Positions 32,713 to 42,479 are shown, counted from the stretch's first letter. The stretch is 44,220 nucleotides of DNA from Clostridiales bacterium (GCA_012520295.1 JAAYOP010000024.1:1-44220), one strand, 5' to 3'. The notes: generated by a model not told the origin, from the sequence alone. Numbers and translations: made by a program.

Positions 32713-33654
32713 TTATTTATTATAGTATATGCTCCCACCCATAAATTCCCTGAGAAGGGAATCCTCGGGGACATGGTCAGGTGAAAGGTCGCTGAACAGC
32801 TCCAGAGCGGGCAAAATCCGGGCGAGCTCTTCTTTTTGAGGATTGTCATCGGGAAGGTCGATAAAAAGGGGACGCGCGAATTGCTTCATAACTGCTACCT
32901 CATACAAAAGAGCAGAGTTAATTTTTATATTGGCTCTGTCCATATACGGGTAAATATAGAGTCTCTCCCCTCTGAGGACATTGTCCCAAAGGGCGATTGT
33001 ATACTCGGCGTTTGCTCCTCTGAAGTTATTGTCCCGCACGACTCTGCGCATCAGCCTGAGACATGTTCCGAAAAAGCGCTTTTCTCCTTCATCATCAATA
33101 TAGTCCACAATGGCGCTGATGTATATTTTCGCAGCGTCGGGATTGGGGATGGTGACCGCGTCGTTTAAGGCGTGAATACCTTCGAAAATGGCAATTTCAT
33201 TTTCCTTGAGCTTAAGTTTTCTGAAGATGCTGGCGCTTCGCTTTTGTCTGGCGAACAAAAACTTTGGAACATGTATCTCCTTGCCCGCTTTAAGAAGGGC
33301 AAAATGCTCGTTCAGCAGCTCCATATCCACGCAGTTGGGATGTTCAAAGTCGATAGCCCCATCGGGAGTTCTGGGGGCGCGCCTGATGTCCACGTCGTGG
33401 AAATAGTCGTCCATGGAGATGGTATGGGAGACTACGCCTCTTTTCTCCAGTTCGTGCTCCAGCTTGTAGGCGGTTGTTGTCTTGCCTGAACCCGAGGGTC
33501 CCGAAAGGAGCACTACCGGGCTGTTTTTCATGTTTTCTATAATTTGGTCCGCAGCCTTTACAATATAGGATTGGTACCTGTTTTCGCATTCGGCTACGAG
33601 TTCACGCGGGTTTTGGCTGATTTTTCTATTAAGCTCCGATATACTACACTTCAT
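32713..33654 (-). CDS. uridine kinase-like nucleoside kinase
   Basis: A 313-residue kinase of the uridine kinase/phosphoribulokinase type. The P-loop GPSGSGKTT lies at residues 52-60, and SMDDYFHDVDIRRAPRTPDGAIDFEHP follows in the usual place as two pieces, SMDDYF and DFEHP. Long homologues carry an N-terminal TGS/threonyl-tRNA-synthetase-like domain that is absent here. I choose ATG 33654 (MKCSISEL). The frame stays open back to 33780, but that extra part is encoded by the dispersed repeat at 33678-33781 and is very likely not translated. AAAGGGC and AGGA precede the ATG. It may follow hemZ in the transcript. Confidence 0.85.
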   Translation of the reverse strand: MKCSISELNRKISQNPRELVAECENRYQSYIVKAADQIIENMKNSPVVLLSGPSGSGKTTTAYKLEHELEKRGVVSHTISMDDYFHDVDIRRAPRTPDGAIDFEHPNCVDMELLNEHFALLKAGKEIHVPKFLFARQKRSASIFRKLKLKENEIAIFEGIHALNDAVTIPNPDAAKIYISAIVDYIDDEGEKRFFGTCLRLMRRVVRDNNFRGANAEYTIALWDNVLRGERLYIYPYMDRANIKINSALLYEVAVMKQFARPLFIDLPDDNPQKEELARILPALELFSDLSPDHVPEDSLLREFMGGSIYYNK

Positions 33655-33677
33655 TTTTTCCTGTGCCCTTTCATTTT

Positions 33678-33781
33678 TAATGTCCACTGAACAAATGCCT
33701 TTGCAAAACGCACTTGCAAAAAAGAAAATTTGCTCTTTTTGACGGGCAAAATAAACCTGTTTTGCCCGTTTCAGATACATT
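33678..33781. repeat. dispersed intergenic repeat, copy C
   Basis: This copy is well conserved: TAATGTCCACTGAAC at the left, ACGCACTTGCAAA in the middle, and at the right a perfect hairpin ACGGGCAAAA/TTTTGCCCGT around TAAACCTG, ending TTTCAGATACATT. Its minus strand encodes MYLKRAKQV in the open frame upstream of the kinase. The same peptide is encoded by copy B. It lies between hemZ and the kinase. Confidence 0.75.
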
Positions 33782-33837
33782 ATTTTAAGGCTGTCCTTTC
33801 TGTTTTTTCATCTCACATAACGGCGGCAATGGATATA

Positions 33838-35355
33838 TTAAAAGTGCTTACGGTCATCAGCCGTTAATTGCCGTTTTGTGAAGCCTTTATGCCTATAATC
33901 TGATATAAGGCTTTTTGCTGCAACAGTGCTATCTATACTGTCAATATATTCACGGGGGTATTTTTTGTTGAAGATGCGCTCTATCCTGCCTGTTGTTGCA
34001 TCTACAAGCTTTGTAACTCCTCCTGCCCCCACTGATATTATGCTGTGCAGTTCCTCCATTATACAGATATTGTAGAGGCTGTCCGTACCTGCTCTGCTCC
34101 AGCCGGTATTTTCGTATCCGCCTGGGGTAAACTTTTGTTTGTAAAGATAATATGGTTTAAAATTATTCTCATATAATGTGTCAAACCCATAGTCAAGCAT
34201 GGCGCCCACCGTCCTGCCGCCGGGTATCTCATACCCGCCGTTAATGAGCCTGGAGCCTCGCTTGATGGACAGGGTATGCACGGTGATGTTTTCCGGGCCC
34301 AGCTCCAAAACCCGATTAAGGCTGTATTTAAAGCCTTCCACAGTATCCGAAGGAAGCCCGGCAATCAGATCCATATTAATAACATCAAATCCAAGCTTTC
34401 GAGCCAGCGCAAAACTTTTTTCAATATCAGAGCCCGTATGATTTCGTCCGATTACCTCCAGCACGCAGTCCCTCATACTCTGGGGATTTATGCTGATACG
34501 GGTTGCCCCTCCTCTTTTGATTGCTCTGAGCCTGTCCTCAGTAATAGTGTCGGGACGTCCCGCCTCAACCGTATATTCACAGCAGGAGCGCAGATCGATG
34601 TTTTTTGCGGTAGTCTCCATCAAATCTGACAGCATTTCCGCGGAAAGAGATGTGGGTGTACCGCCTCCGATATATACCGTTTTTACATTGAGGCCAAGCT
34701 TTTTTATAAGCTTCCCTGTTTGCTCAATCTCCATTTTAAGAGCGTTCATATAGGGGGTGACAAGCTTGAAGGCTTTTTCGACCGACTGGCTGACAAATGA
34801 GCAGTATGCGCAGCGGGAGGGACAAAAAGGTATGGCAATGTAAAGGGAAACGTCCCTTTCATTCAGCTGCTCCATTGCCCTGAAAGAGGCTTCGGCCGCA
34901 TAGGAGCAAAGCTTGCCCCGGCTGGGAGCAACGTGATACTCCCTGACCAGAAAATCGGCTGCTTCAGAGGGCAGCGCCGAATTTTCCGCTATATATCTGG
35001 TGGCCAGCTTTACCGGTCTTATGCCGGTCACGGCTCCCCAGGGAGGGCTGTTGCCGGTAATCCGGACAGAGGCCCTGTAAAAAGAAAGTTTGACAAGTCT
35101 CTGAAGCTCCCGGTCCCGTAGAATCTTTTCCACAGGCAGGGGAGACGGGGATTCTACCACAGCTTCGGCAGCCTTCCCCTTGTACCTGATTTTTGAAATG
35201 GAAACACCGTAGCCATCTTTTACCTCCAAAGTGGAAAGAGCCAGGTTTTCGGTGGCATCGGTGCTTCTAAAGTCGGCGCGCTCCTCTGGAAATACTGAAA
35301 GCAGTATCTGCTCAACGGCATATTTATAATCATGGCCTGCCAGCCTGATGTTCAT
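33838..35355 (-). CDS. hemZ: HemZ, coproporphyrinogen dehydrogenase-like radical SAM protein
   Basis: A 505-residue radical SAM protein. The cluster motif is C178-x3-C182-x2-C185 in IPFCPSRCAYCSFV, and YIGGGTPTSLS follows. The N-terminal 170 residues without SAM motifs and the Phe after the third cysteine (CSF) are typical of HemZ. B. subtilis HemZ is 501 long. It is annotated for oxygen-independent coproporphyrinogen III conversion, though a proven activity differs among homologues. GAGGAAT precedes the ATG. It is in line with the MBL gene 41 bases upstream. Confidence 0.9.
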   Translation of the reverse strand: MNIRLAGHDYKYAVEQILLSVFPEERADFRSTDATENLALSTLEVKDGYGVSISKIRYKGKAAEAVVESPSPLPVEKILRDRELQRLVKLSFYRASVRITGNSPPWGAVTGIRPVKLATRYIAENSALPSEAADFLVREYHVAPSRGKLCSYAAEASFRAMEQLNERDVSLYIAIPFCPSRCAYCSFVSQSVEKAFKLVTPYMNALKMEIEQTGKLIKKLGLNVKTVYIGGGTPTSLSAEMLSDLMETTAKNIDLRSCCEYTVEAGRPDTITEDRLRAIKRGGATRISINPQSMRDCVLEVIGRNHTGSDIEKSFALARKLGFDVINMDLIAGLPSDTVEGFKYSLNRVLELGPENITVHTLSIKRGSRLINGGYEIPGGRTVGAMLDYGFDTLYENNFKPYYLYKQKFTPGGYENTGWSRAGTDSLYNICIMEELHSIISVGAGGVTKLVDATTGRIERIFNKKYPREYIDSIDSTVAAKSLISDYRHKGFTKRQLTADDRKHF

Positions 35356-35396
35356 TACAAAATTCCTCGGATTATATATTTATAGATGGGCGTATA

Positions 35397-36011
35397 TCAG
35401 CCCATTTCGACTGCGTATCTCATATATTCGTTAAAACGGCGCTCTCTTGAAAGGGTAGTGGGGTCGGCATGGCCCGGATATACTTCATAATCACCTTCAA
35501 GAAAATACAGCCGCTTCAGGGATTTCATCAGAATCTGCATGCTGCCGCCGCCAAGATCCGTGCGGCCGCAGGAATCTTTGAAAAGGGTATCCCCCGTGAA
35601 AAGCGCATCTTCACACATCAATGTGACGGAACCTTCGGAATGGCCCGGAGTTTCCAAAATCCTAAACTCAAGACTTCCCAGCATAAGTATGTCGTCTTCA
35701 CCATAGTGGGAAACCTCCGCTGTCGAGTAAAACTTGTAGGGCGCGTCAGGGTCATCCTTGGTAAAATCCTTTTTATGAATATATATTTTGGCCCCTGTTT
35801 CGGTAGCCAGCTCCTCCACTGCCGTTGTGTGGTCGTAATGGCCGTGGGTAAGAAATATATAGCGCACCTTGAGCTTGTTGTCCTCAACGTAGTTGAGGAT
35901 CCTGCCCGATTCCGCGCCGGGATCAATAACTGCGCACTCCAGTGTGTTTTCATCGGTAACAATATAACAGTTGGTCATAAGATGCCCTACTGTAAGAGTT
36001 TTTATCAACAT
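35397..36011 (-). CDS. MBL-fold metallo-hydrolase, glyoxalase II-like
   Basis: A 204-residue metallo-beta-lactamase fold hydrolase. H56-x-H58-x-D60-H61 (THGHYDHT) gives the metal site, with further ligands in ETPGHSEGS, FTGDTLF and YPGHADPT. It resembles hydroxyacylglutathione hydrolase-type proteins lacking the C-terminal helical domain. The start is ATG 36011 (MLIKTLTVG), with GGGAGGC at 36017-36023. Ten extra codons upstream to 36041 have no support. It lies 60 bases after dtd in the rel operon and its substrate is unknown. Confidence 0.9.
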   Translation of the reverse strand: MLIKTLTVGHLMTNCYIVTDENTLECAVIDPGAESGRILNYVEDNKLKVRYIFLTHGHYDHTTAVEELATETGAKIYIHKKDFTKDDPDAPYKFYSTAEVSHYGEDDILMLGSLEFRILETPGHSEGSVTLMCEDALFTGDTLFKDSCGRTDLGGGSMQILMKSLKRLYFLEGDYEVYPGHADPTTLSRERRFNEYMRYAVEMG

Positions 36012-36071
36012 ATTTGCCTCCCTAATATTTGGTGAAATCAAGATCTTTTGTTTGCGTTCAACAGTCGTTTT

Positions 36072-36518
36072 TTACAGGTTTTCCGTGTCTAGTATCAGGG
36101 TGACAGGACCGTCATTTACCGATATGACCTGCATCTCGGCGCCGAAGACGCCTGTCTGAACCCGGAAGCCTTTTTCGCGACACAGGGCGATGAAAAGCTC
36201 ATAAAGGGGTATTGCCGTTTCAGGTCTGGCGGCATCGAGAAAATCAGGCCGCCTGCCTTTTTTGCAATTTCCGTAAAGGGTGAACTGAGAAACCACGAGA
36301 AGTGAGCCGCCGGTGTCCGATAAGCTCTTGTTCATTTTCCCGTCTTCATCCTCAAAAATTCTGAGCTGGGTAATTTTTGAGGATAGTTTTTCCGCGTCCT
36401 GCCGGCTGTCGGTTACCTTTATTCCGAGCAGGACAAGAAGACCACCGTCTATGGAACTTACGGTCCTTCCCTCAATTTCCACCGAAGCCGATTTTACTCT
36501 AGTAACAACTGCTCTCAT
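36072..36518 (-). CDS. dtd: D-aminoacyl-tRNA deacylase
   Basis: DTD removes D-amino acids, and glycine mischarged to tRNA-Ala, from aminoacyl-tRNA. Its 148 residues have the family start [15 protein letters not shown], the catalytic-site SQFTLYG segment and the C-terminal [10 protein letters not shown] with the Gly-cisPro motif. Its ATG directly follows the rel stop codon (TAAATG), so translation is coupled. It sits in the usual clostridial place after rel. Confidence 0.96.
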   Translation of the reverse strand: MRAVVTRVKSASVEIEGRTVSSIDGGLLVLLGIKVTDSRQDAEKLSSKITQLRIFEDEDGKMNKSLSDTGGSLLVVSQFTLYGNCKKGRRPDFLDAARPETAIPLYELFIALCREKGFRVQTGVFGAEMQVISVNDGPVTLILDTENL

Positions 36519-38711
36519 TTATCTGTTTACCCCTGGCCGCTCCACATCAGACACGCCGGGAATGATTCTCAGCCTGTTCATGGCTGTCTGCAAGGCGGCC
36601 AAATCCTTTACTTCTATAGTGATGAAGGCCAGTGCCTTCCCGTTACCTACTTCCCTGACATTCAGTGAGGTTATCTTTGTTTTGACCGCTCCCAGAGCGG
36701 TAGCGATATCTACTATCAGGCCGTTTCTGTCATCGGCTGAAACCGTAAGGGCTGTCTGATAGGTTTCACCCTCCGTGTTTCCCCAGGCAACTTTAATCCA
36801 TCGCCCCTCATCTTCGCCCCTGGCCCTGGAATTGAGATAGTTCTGACATTTTGTCCTGTGTACCGACACTCCGTATCCCTTTGTTATAAAGCCCAGCACG
36901 TCATCACCTGGGACCGGTGTACAGCATCGGGCAAACTTTATAAGGCAATTCTCCAGGCCTTCGACCATGATGCCCTTGACGGATTTATCCCTTGCGGGTG
37001 GTATCGGCGGAGGAGCAACGGGCTGCTTTTCCTGCCTGTCCTGCTTTCTGGCTTTGATGAGTTCCTCCCGCACTCTGCTGACGGCCCGCACGGCGGTTAT
37101 GCCGCCAAAACCTATTGCGGCGTACATCTCATCCAGAGAACCGAAGGAAAGCTTTTTCAGCACGGCCTGCATAATTTCTTCCTTGCCGAATTCGGATATA
37201 CTCAGATGATTACGCTTCATCTCAGCCTCAAAGGCGGATTTACCATGGGCGATGTTTTCTTCCCGCTTTTCCTTTTTAAACCATTGTTTTATTTTACCCC
37301 TGGCTTCAGAGCTTTTGGCAATATTTATCCAATCCCGCCCGGGGCCTTTTGATGATTTTGAGGTGATAATCTCAACTATGTCACCGTTTTTCAGGATATG
37401 GTCAAAGGGCACGAGCTTTCCATTGACCTTGGCCCCCACCATACTGTTTCCAACGGCTGAATGAATTTTATAGGCAAAGTCTATGGGGGTGGCGTTGGCG
37501 GGCAATATAATTACATCGCCTTTTGGGGTGAAAACAAAAACCTCATCGGCGAACATATCGATTTTAAACTCTTTGACAAAGTCATGGGCATCGGTATCCT
37601 GCTGAGATTCCAAAAGGCTTCGTATCCAGGCGTATTTTTCCTCTTCTGACTGGTTGTTGCCGGAGATTTCGGATTTATACTTCCAGTGTGCGGCAACTCC
37701 GTATTCGGCGGTATGATGCATTTCCCAGGTTCTTATCTGTATTTCAAAGGGTATGCCCTCCGAGCCTATTACCGTGGTATGAATGCTTTGATACATATTC
37801 GGTTTCGGTGTACTGATATAGTCTTTGAATTTGCCCGGTATGGGCTTAAAGAGGTCATGCATATGGCCTAAAACATTATAGCAGTCAGATACCGAGTCGA
37901 CTATAACCCGGAAAGCACACAGATCGAAAACCTGGCTCAGATCCTTGTTTTGACTGTACATTTTCCTGTATATGCTATATATGTGCTTGAGACGGCTGCT
38001 GACAGAGGCTTTAATATTGTAGCTTTCCAACCTTGCGGATATGCGGGACTTTATGGTGTTCATAAACTCTTCAAATATATCCCGCCGGCTGTCAATCTGA
38101 GAGGTAATCTCTTCATAAGCAATGGGGTCAATATAGATAAGGGAGAGGTCCTCCAGCTCCCATTTGGCTTTTTGAATGCCGAGCCTGTGGGCGATGGGCG
38201 CGTATATTTCAACGGATTCCAGAGATTTTTCCATTTGCTTTTGCTGTGACTGGTAGTTGAGGGTGCGAAGATTGTGAAGGCGATCGGCAATTTTTATGAG
38301 AATTACCCTTATATCCTTTGCCATAGCCATGAGCATTTTTCTCAGGTTTTCAACCTGTTCCTCTTCCTTGCTGGTATAGACCACCCGGGTGAGCTTTGTG
38401 ACACCCTCCACGATGTCTGCAACGGTAACACCGAACTTTTTCGCTATATCCTCATAGGTTACGTCCGTATCTTCAATGGTGTCGTGCAAAAGGCAGGCAA
38501 TTATCGCATCCTCATCAAGCCCCATATCGGCGGTAATCTCCGCAGCGGCTATGGGATGGGTTACGAAGGGGGAGCCATCTTTTCTTTTTTGATCGCCGTG
38601 AGCATTTCTCGAAAGTTCGTATGCGGCGCGAAGACGCTCAATATTCAAATTCGGGTTATATCCTTTTACCTTCTCTTCAAGAGCAAGATATTGTTCGAAA
38701 ACTTTGTCCAT
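36519..38711 (-). CDS. relA: bifunctional (p)ppGpp synthetase/hydrolase
   Basis: The stringent-response enzyme that makes and degrades (p)ppGpp. The 730 residues hold an HD hydrolase domain with HPIAAAEI and LLHDTIEDTD, a synthetase domain (CAFRVIVDSVSDCYNVLG, then YISTPKPNMYQSIHTTV), a TGS domain (VFVFTPKGDVIILP), a helical/zinc-finger region (CCTPVPGDD) and a C-terminal ACT domain (VSADDRNGLIVDI). All catalytic motifs of both activities are present, so it is bifunctional (Rel). It begins four bases after recJ, with AAAGGAT upstream, and abuts dtd. Confidence 0.96.
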   Translation of the reverse strand: MDKVFEQYLALEEKVKGYNPNLNIERLRAAYELSRNAHGDQKRKDGSPFVTHPIAAAEITADMGLDEDAIIACLLHDTIEDTDVTYEDIAKKFGVTVADIVEGVTKLTRVVYTSKEEEQVENLRKMLMAMAKDIRVILIKIADRLHNLRTLNYQSQQKQMEKSLESVEIYAPIAHRLGIQKAKWELEDLSLIYIDPIAYEEITSQIDSRRDIFEEFMNTIKSRISARLESYNIKASVSSRLKHIYSIYRKMYSQNKDLSQVFDLCAFRVIVDSVSDCYNVLGHMHDLFKPIPGKFKDYISTPKPNMYQSIHTTVIGSEGIPFEIQIRTWEMHHTAEYGVAAHWKYKSEISGNNQSEEEKYAWIRSLLESQQDTDAHDFVKEFKIDMFADEVFVFTPKGDVIILPANATPIDFAYKIHSAVGNSMVGAKVNGKLVPFDHILKNGDIVEIITSKSSKGPGRDWINIAKSSEARGKIKQWFKKEKREENIAHGKSAFEAEMKRNHLSISEFGKEEIMQAVLKKLSFGSLDEMYAAIGFGGITAVRAVSRVREELIKARKQDRQEKQPVAPPPIPPARDKSVKGIMVEGLENCLIKFARCCTPVPGDDVLGFITKGYGVSVHRTKCQNYLNSRARGEDEGRWIKVAWGNTEGETYQTALTVSADDRNGLIVDIATALGAVKTKITSLNVREVGNGKALAFITIEVKDLAALQTAMNRLRIIPGVSDVERPGVNR

Positions 38712-38715
38712 TATG

Positions 38716-40770
38716 TCAGCTATCCTTTAGTCTCGATATAAATACGGAGCTGTTCAGATCAACTTTTTTAGTATTATCAGTAAGTGCTATATTTACTTTT
38801 CCGTCCCTTTCATTTAGGCTGAGCAGGTCAAGCTCTTCAAATACCTTTAAGCAAACATATACTTTTCCTGTATTGCAGATACGGGAATCGAATGCTATCT
38901 TGAATACAATATCATCCAAATTGCCGGAAAGGGGTTTGGAGCCAGAGCGTATATAACGCCATATACGGGCAAAATCCGTGCGTTTGGGGAGGATATGGTG
39001 CTTTTCACGAACTGTCAGCTCGTTGCCCGAAAAAAATGTTTCACAGATTTGTTTTTCCATTTCAATATGGCGCTGTGATGGGCGGGCATCGCGCAGAAAT
39101 AGCTGAACGGAGCGATTGCCCCTGAATTCGTTTATTACCGGTTCAAAGGCAAAGTCCGCCCTTGAGCCAGCCTTTAGTTTAAATTCATCTGCCGTGACTG
39201 AGAAAAACACACACTCCAGCACATAGTTGTCCTTTGATATTCTCAGCTTAAGGTGTTTGTCGTAGCCGATTGGGATTATGGAATCGATATGTACGTTTGT
39301 TATGCATAATGATGGCGGGGGGTTGCCGTTGCCCCAGGGTGACATTACCGATACTGCTTCAACTTCTTTCCGGGAGAGCATGTTCAAATCTTTAACTTCA
39401 AAGTCTATAAACAGATCGGGTTTTCGTGATTTGCCTTCGTTTTCCAGATAATAGTCGCAAAAGCTTTTTCGAAAAGCGTCAATATCATCCTTGTCTATTG
39501 TCAGACCCGCAGCAACTGCATGGCCTCCGAAGGATGTAAGATGCTCTTTTGAATTTTCCAGGGCTTCAAATATATTAAAAAAGCCATAGCTCCTGCACGA
39601 GCCTCGACCTTCCTGACCTTCTATGCAGATGATTATTGCGGGAACCCCAAAGCTGTCAGCCAATCTGGCGGCAACAATACCGGAAACGCCGTGGTGCCAC
39701 TGGTCGGAAGCCAGTACAATCGGCCTGTCGACCTTCCCACCCGATTTAACCATTTCATAGGCCTGCTCGAATATCCTGTTTTCAATTAGCCTTCGCTCCT
39801 GATTTAGCTTGCACAGCTCATCCACAAGCTTTGAGGCCTCGGCCGCGTTTTCTGTCATCAGTAGATTATAGGCAAGGCGGACATTTCCCATTCTGCCGGC
39901 GGCATTTAGCTTCGGAATGACAGTAAAGCTGATATCATTAGGGGAAATGCTCCTGTTAGGGGGGCAGACCTCCTCTACCAGCTTGCGGAGACCCAATCTC
40001 CTGCTGTGCTCCAGTACTTTAATTCCGTGTATTATTAAAGCACGGTTTTCCTTTTTAACAGGCATTATGTCGGCTATGGTCCCTATTGCGACAAGATCAC
40101 CGAATTCCTCGATGAGCTGCCGGGTTTTATTCAAATCAGCGTCTTCAAGGGCGCAGATAAGCTTAAATGCGACACCTACGCCTGCCAAACCCTTGAAGGG
40201 ATATTCGCAGTCCTTCCTGCGTGGATTGATTACCGCCACCGCGTCCGGCAGAGAAGGCGGACATTCATGATGGTCTGTTATCACCACATCCATACCAAGC
40301 TCCCGGGCAGTTTCAACTTGAGACCGGGCGGTAATCCCGCAGTCCACGGTTATAATAAGGGATACTTCCTGCTCTTTGATGGATTTAAGAGCTTCCTCGC
40401 TGATGCCATAGCCCTCGGTCAACCGTTCGGGAATATATGCCATGCAAACCAGACCTTTTTTTCTCAGATAATCCGTAACAAGGCAGGTTGAGGATATGCC
40501 GTCAACGTCATAATCCCCATAAACTGCGACTCTTTCATTGTTTTTAATTGCTTTTTTTATACGTGCTACGGCCTTATCCATATCGGCCATTAAAAAGGGA
40601 TCGTTGAAAAGCCCCATATCATCGCGCAGCAGTTCTTTGGCGGTGGCCGGGTCGCTTATGCCCCTTGAGCATAGCAGAGCGGAGACAAGAGACGAAAAGC
40701 CGGCATCTTTCAGCTTTTTATAATCATCATCTGAATAGCCGGATATTATCCAATCGCCGAAGTATTTCAT
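38716..40770 (-). CDS. recJ: single-stranded-DNA exonuclease RecJ
   Basis: A 684-residue 5'-3' single-strand exonuclease of recombination and repair. DHH family motifs are VAVYGDYDVDGISS, ITVDCGI and VITDHHECPP. The DHHA1 part contains SFGGHAVAAGLTI. The OB-like domain follows, and the last 120 or so residues (from about FFSGNELTVREKHH) form a C-terminal extension seen in Firmicutes RecJ. It is the first gene of recJ-rel-dtd-MBL-hemZ with a good promoter upstream. The apt gene often found between recJ and rel is absent. Confidence 0.95.
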   Translation of the reverse strand: MKYFGDWIISGYSDDDYKKLKDAGFSSLVSALLCSRGISDPATAKELLRDDMGLFNDPFLMADMDKAVARIKKAIKNNERVAVYGDYDVDGISSTCLVTDYLRKKGLVCMAYIPERLTEGYGISEEALKSIKEQEVSLIITVDCGITARSQVETARELGMDVVITDHHECPPSLPDAVAVINPRRKDCEYPFKGLAGVGVAFKLICALEDADLNKTRQLIEEFGDLVAIGTIADIMPVKKENRALIIHGIKVLEHSRRLGLRKLVEEVCPPNRSISPNDISFTVIPKLNAAGRMGNVRLAYNLLMTENAAEASKLVDELCKLNQERRLIENRIFEQAYEMVKSGGKVDRPIVLASDQWHHGVSGIVAARLADSFGVPAIIICIEGQEGRGSCRSYGFFNIFEALENSKEHLTSFGGHAVAAGLTIDKDDIDAFRKSFCDYYLENEGKSRKPDLFIDFEVKDLNMLSRKEVEAVSVMSPWGNGNPPPSLCITNVHIDSIIPIGYDKHLKLRISKDNYVLECVFFSVTADEFKLKAGSRADFAFEPVINEFRGNRSVQLFLRDARPSQRHIEMEKQICETFFSGNELTVREKHHILPKRTDFARIWRYIRSGSKPLSGNLDDIVFKIAFDSRICNTGKVYVCLKVFEELDLLSLNERDGKVNIALTDNTKKVDLNSSVFISRLKDS

Positions 40771-40805
40771 TTCCGTTCACCAGCCTGTCATTAAAATTTT
40801 AGTAC

Positions 40806-40831
40806 ATCCCCTTAGATATAAAGAAGGGGAT
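40806..40831 (-). other. inverted repeat in the recJ leader
   Basis: ATCCCCTT (40806-40813) and AAGGGGAT (40824-40831) are perfect inverted repeats in the transcribed leader between the recJ promoter and ATG. A regulatory role is possible, not shown. Confidence 0.4.
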
Positions 40832-40894
40832 AAGAAAAATTGAACGCCTTATAACATACTGCCGCTACTGAATGTATAGGCTTGCAATGTAATT

Positions 40895-40923
40895 ATTATA
40901 ACAAATAAACAGGTTTTGCACAA
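40895..40923 (-). promoter_or_regulatory. promoter of the recJ-rel-dtd operon
   Basis: On the minus strand TTGTGC (40923-40918) and TATAAT (40900-40895) are 17 bases apart, with TGT immediately before the -10. The leader would be about 120 bases. Confidence 0.65.
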
Positions 40924-40983
40924 TTATTTTTCCAATTGAAGGTTACATAATGATTACAGGTACAATAAATTCGGCAGGCCAAA

Positions 40984-41022
40984 TCAAAAGAAGGCGTAAA
41001 CCCCAACGGTTACACCTTCTTT
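40984..41022 (-). terminator. terminator of the HtrA-like gene
   Basis: In the minus-strand RNA AAAGAAGGUGUAA pairs with UUACGCCUUCUUU (one G-U) and UUUUGAUUU follows. It begins 23 bases after the stop codon. Confidence 0.75.
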
Positions 41023-41044
41023 AGAAAACATACGGATTTGGGAT

Positions 41045-42364
41045 TTATTTGCCCGTTCTTTTTAAAGCGCGGGGCGGGCCCTCTTCATCGAAGACTATCT
41101 CAAGCTCAATATACTCTCCGCGCCTGTAAACTCTGAGTGTGGCGGAGTCTCCCGAAGAGTAGGACTTTTTAGCGGCCTTCAAATCCGGCATGGATTTTAT
41201 CTCGTAGTCGTCCACGCCTACGATAATATCGCCTTTACTGAGCCCTGCCTTGCCTGCACAGCTTTTTTCGTCTACATTCTCAACAAAAGCTCCCTGAGGC
41301 ATATCGTAATACATCGCATACTGGGGATCAACCGTTGTCACGGTAATTCCGAAATATGCTTTTCCTCTCACATAGCCATACTGGATAAAATCCTCTATCA
41401 TAGGCTTTACATCGTCTATTGGAATGGCAAAGCCCAGACCTTCCACGCCGGAGGAAGTATATTTTGCCGAAGCGATTCCAATAACCTGGCCTTTGTTGTT
41501 GAAAACAGGTCCGCCGGAATTTCCCTTGTTGATGGGGGCGCTTATCTGGAACATATTGATAGTAGTAACCGTATCCGCTCTTATTTCTCTGTCAAAGGCG
41601 CTTACAATCCCGTCGGTGAAGGTCCAGGTCAGTTCGCCCAGAGGATTGCCGATAACGTATATGGAATTTCCCACATACATATCCTCAAGGGTGCCCAGTA
41701 CCACAGGAGAAAGACCATTGGCATCTATTTTTATGAGTGCCACGTCATTTTCCGGCTCAATTCCTACAATTTTTGCCGTATACTCCTCACCTGAATAGAG
41801 CATGACTTTTATTTCAAGATCCTGAGCATTGGCGACTTCTACCACATGATAATTGGTCAGGATATAGCCATCCTCGGAGATTATGAAGCCGGTGCCGGAT
41901 ATGGCATTTGTGGTGAGCTGCCCCCAGATATTTGTTGTGGTTATCGGGGTGGTGATACCGACGACCGAATTGACAGATGCGGCGTAGATCTGCGAGGCGG
42001 ACAAGACTTCGCCCGTATAGCCTGTGTTGATATCGGGGGTGTGTATCAAAGAACCTGAACTGGATATGGATTCTGGCTTTGTCACCTGATTAGGGGTGGC
42101 AGCCTCCAGAGGCAAACCGTTGTTATTATTTTCATTTATGATATCAAATGCAATAATCCCAAAGGCTGTGCCCAGCAATACACAGACAATGCACAATGCC
42201 GCTATTCTCATGGAAAAAAACCTTTTCTTTTTCGGAGGAATCTGAGAAAGCTCATTGATGACAGGCAAATTACTGTCCGAGGCTTCACCGGCAACTTCGT
42301 GTACATAGGAGTTGTCGGGCATTTCATTTTGATCTTCATTTCTGTTGAAATCATCCCTTAGCAT
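41045..42364 (-). CDS. HtrA/DegP-like membrane-anchored serine protease
   Basis: A 439-residue S1C protease. An acidic N-terminal stretch lies inside the cell. One membrane segment (about 51-75, RIAALCIVCVLLGTAFGIIA) anchors the protease domain outside. The catalytic triad is H173 (TNYHVV), D207 (ENDVALI) and S283 (GNSGGP). A single PDZ domain follows from about residue 335 (YFGITV... to VDDYEI). It would degrade or refold damaged exported proteins. AGGAGGGAG precedes the ATG. It is monocistronic with its own terminator. Confidence 0.93.
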   Translation of the reverse strand: MLRDDFNRNEDQNEMPDNSYVHEVAGEASDSNLPVINELSQIPPKKKRFFSMRIAALCIVCVLLGTAFGIIAFDIINENNNNGLPLEAATPNQVTKPESISSSGSLIHTPDINTGYTGEVLSASQIYAASVNSVVGITTPITTTNIWGQLTTNAISGTGFIISEDGYILTNYHVVEVANAQDLEIKVMLYSGEEYTAKIVGIEPENDVALIKIDANGLSPVVLGTLEDMYVGNSIYVIGNPLGELTWTFTDGIVSAFDREIRADTVTTINMFQISAPINKGNSGGPVFNNKGQVIGIASAKYTSSGVEGLGFAIPIDDVKPMIEDFIQYGYVRGKAYFGITVTTVDPQYAMYYDMPQGAFVENVDEKSCAGKAGLSKGDIIVGVDDYEIKSMPDLKAAKKSYSSGDSATLRVYRRGEYIELEIVFDEEGPPRALKRTGK

Positions 42365-42479
42365 GAAAACTCCCTCCTTTTCTCAAAGGATAGCGATATA
42401 TTATGTCCAGAAAATGAATTGTATTATAATAAAAAGTAAATAGTTGCAGATATAATAATCCTCAATTCAGATTATCGGA

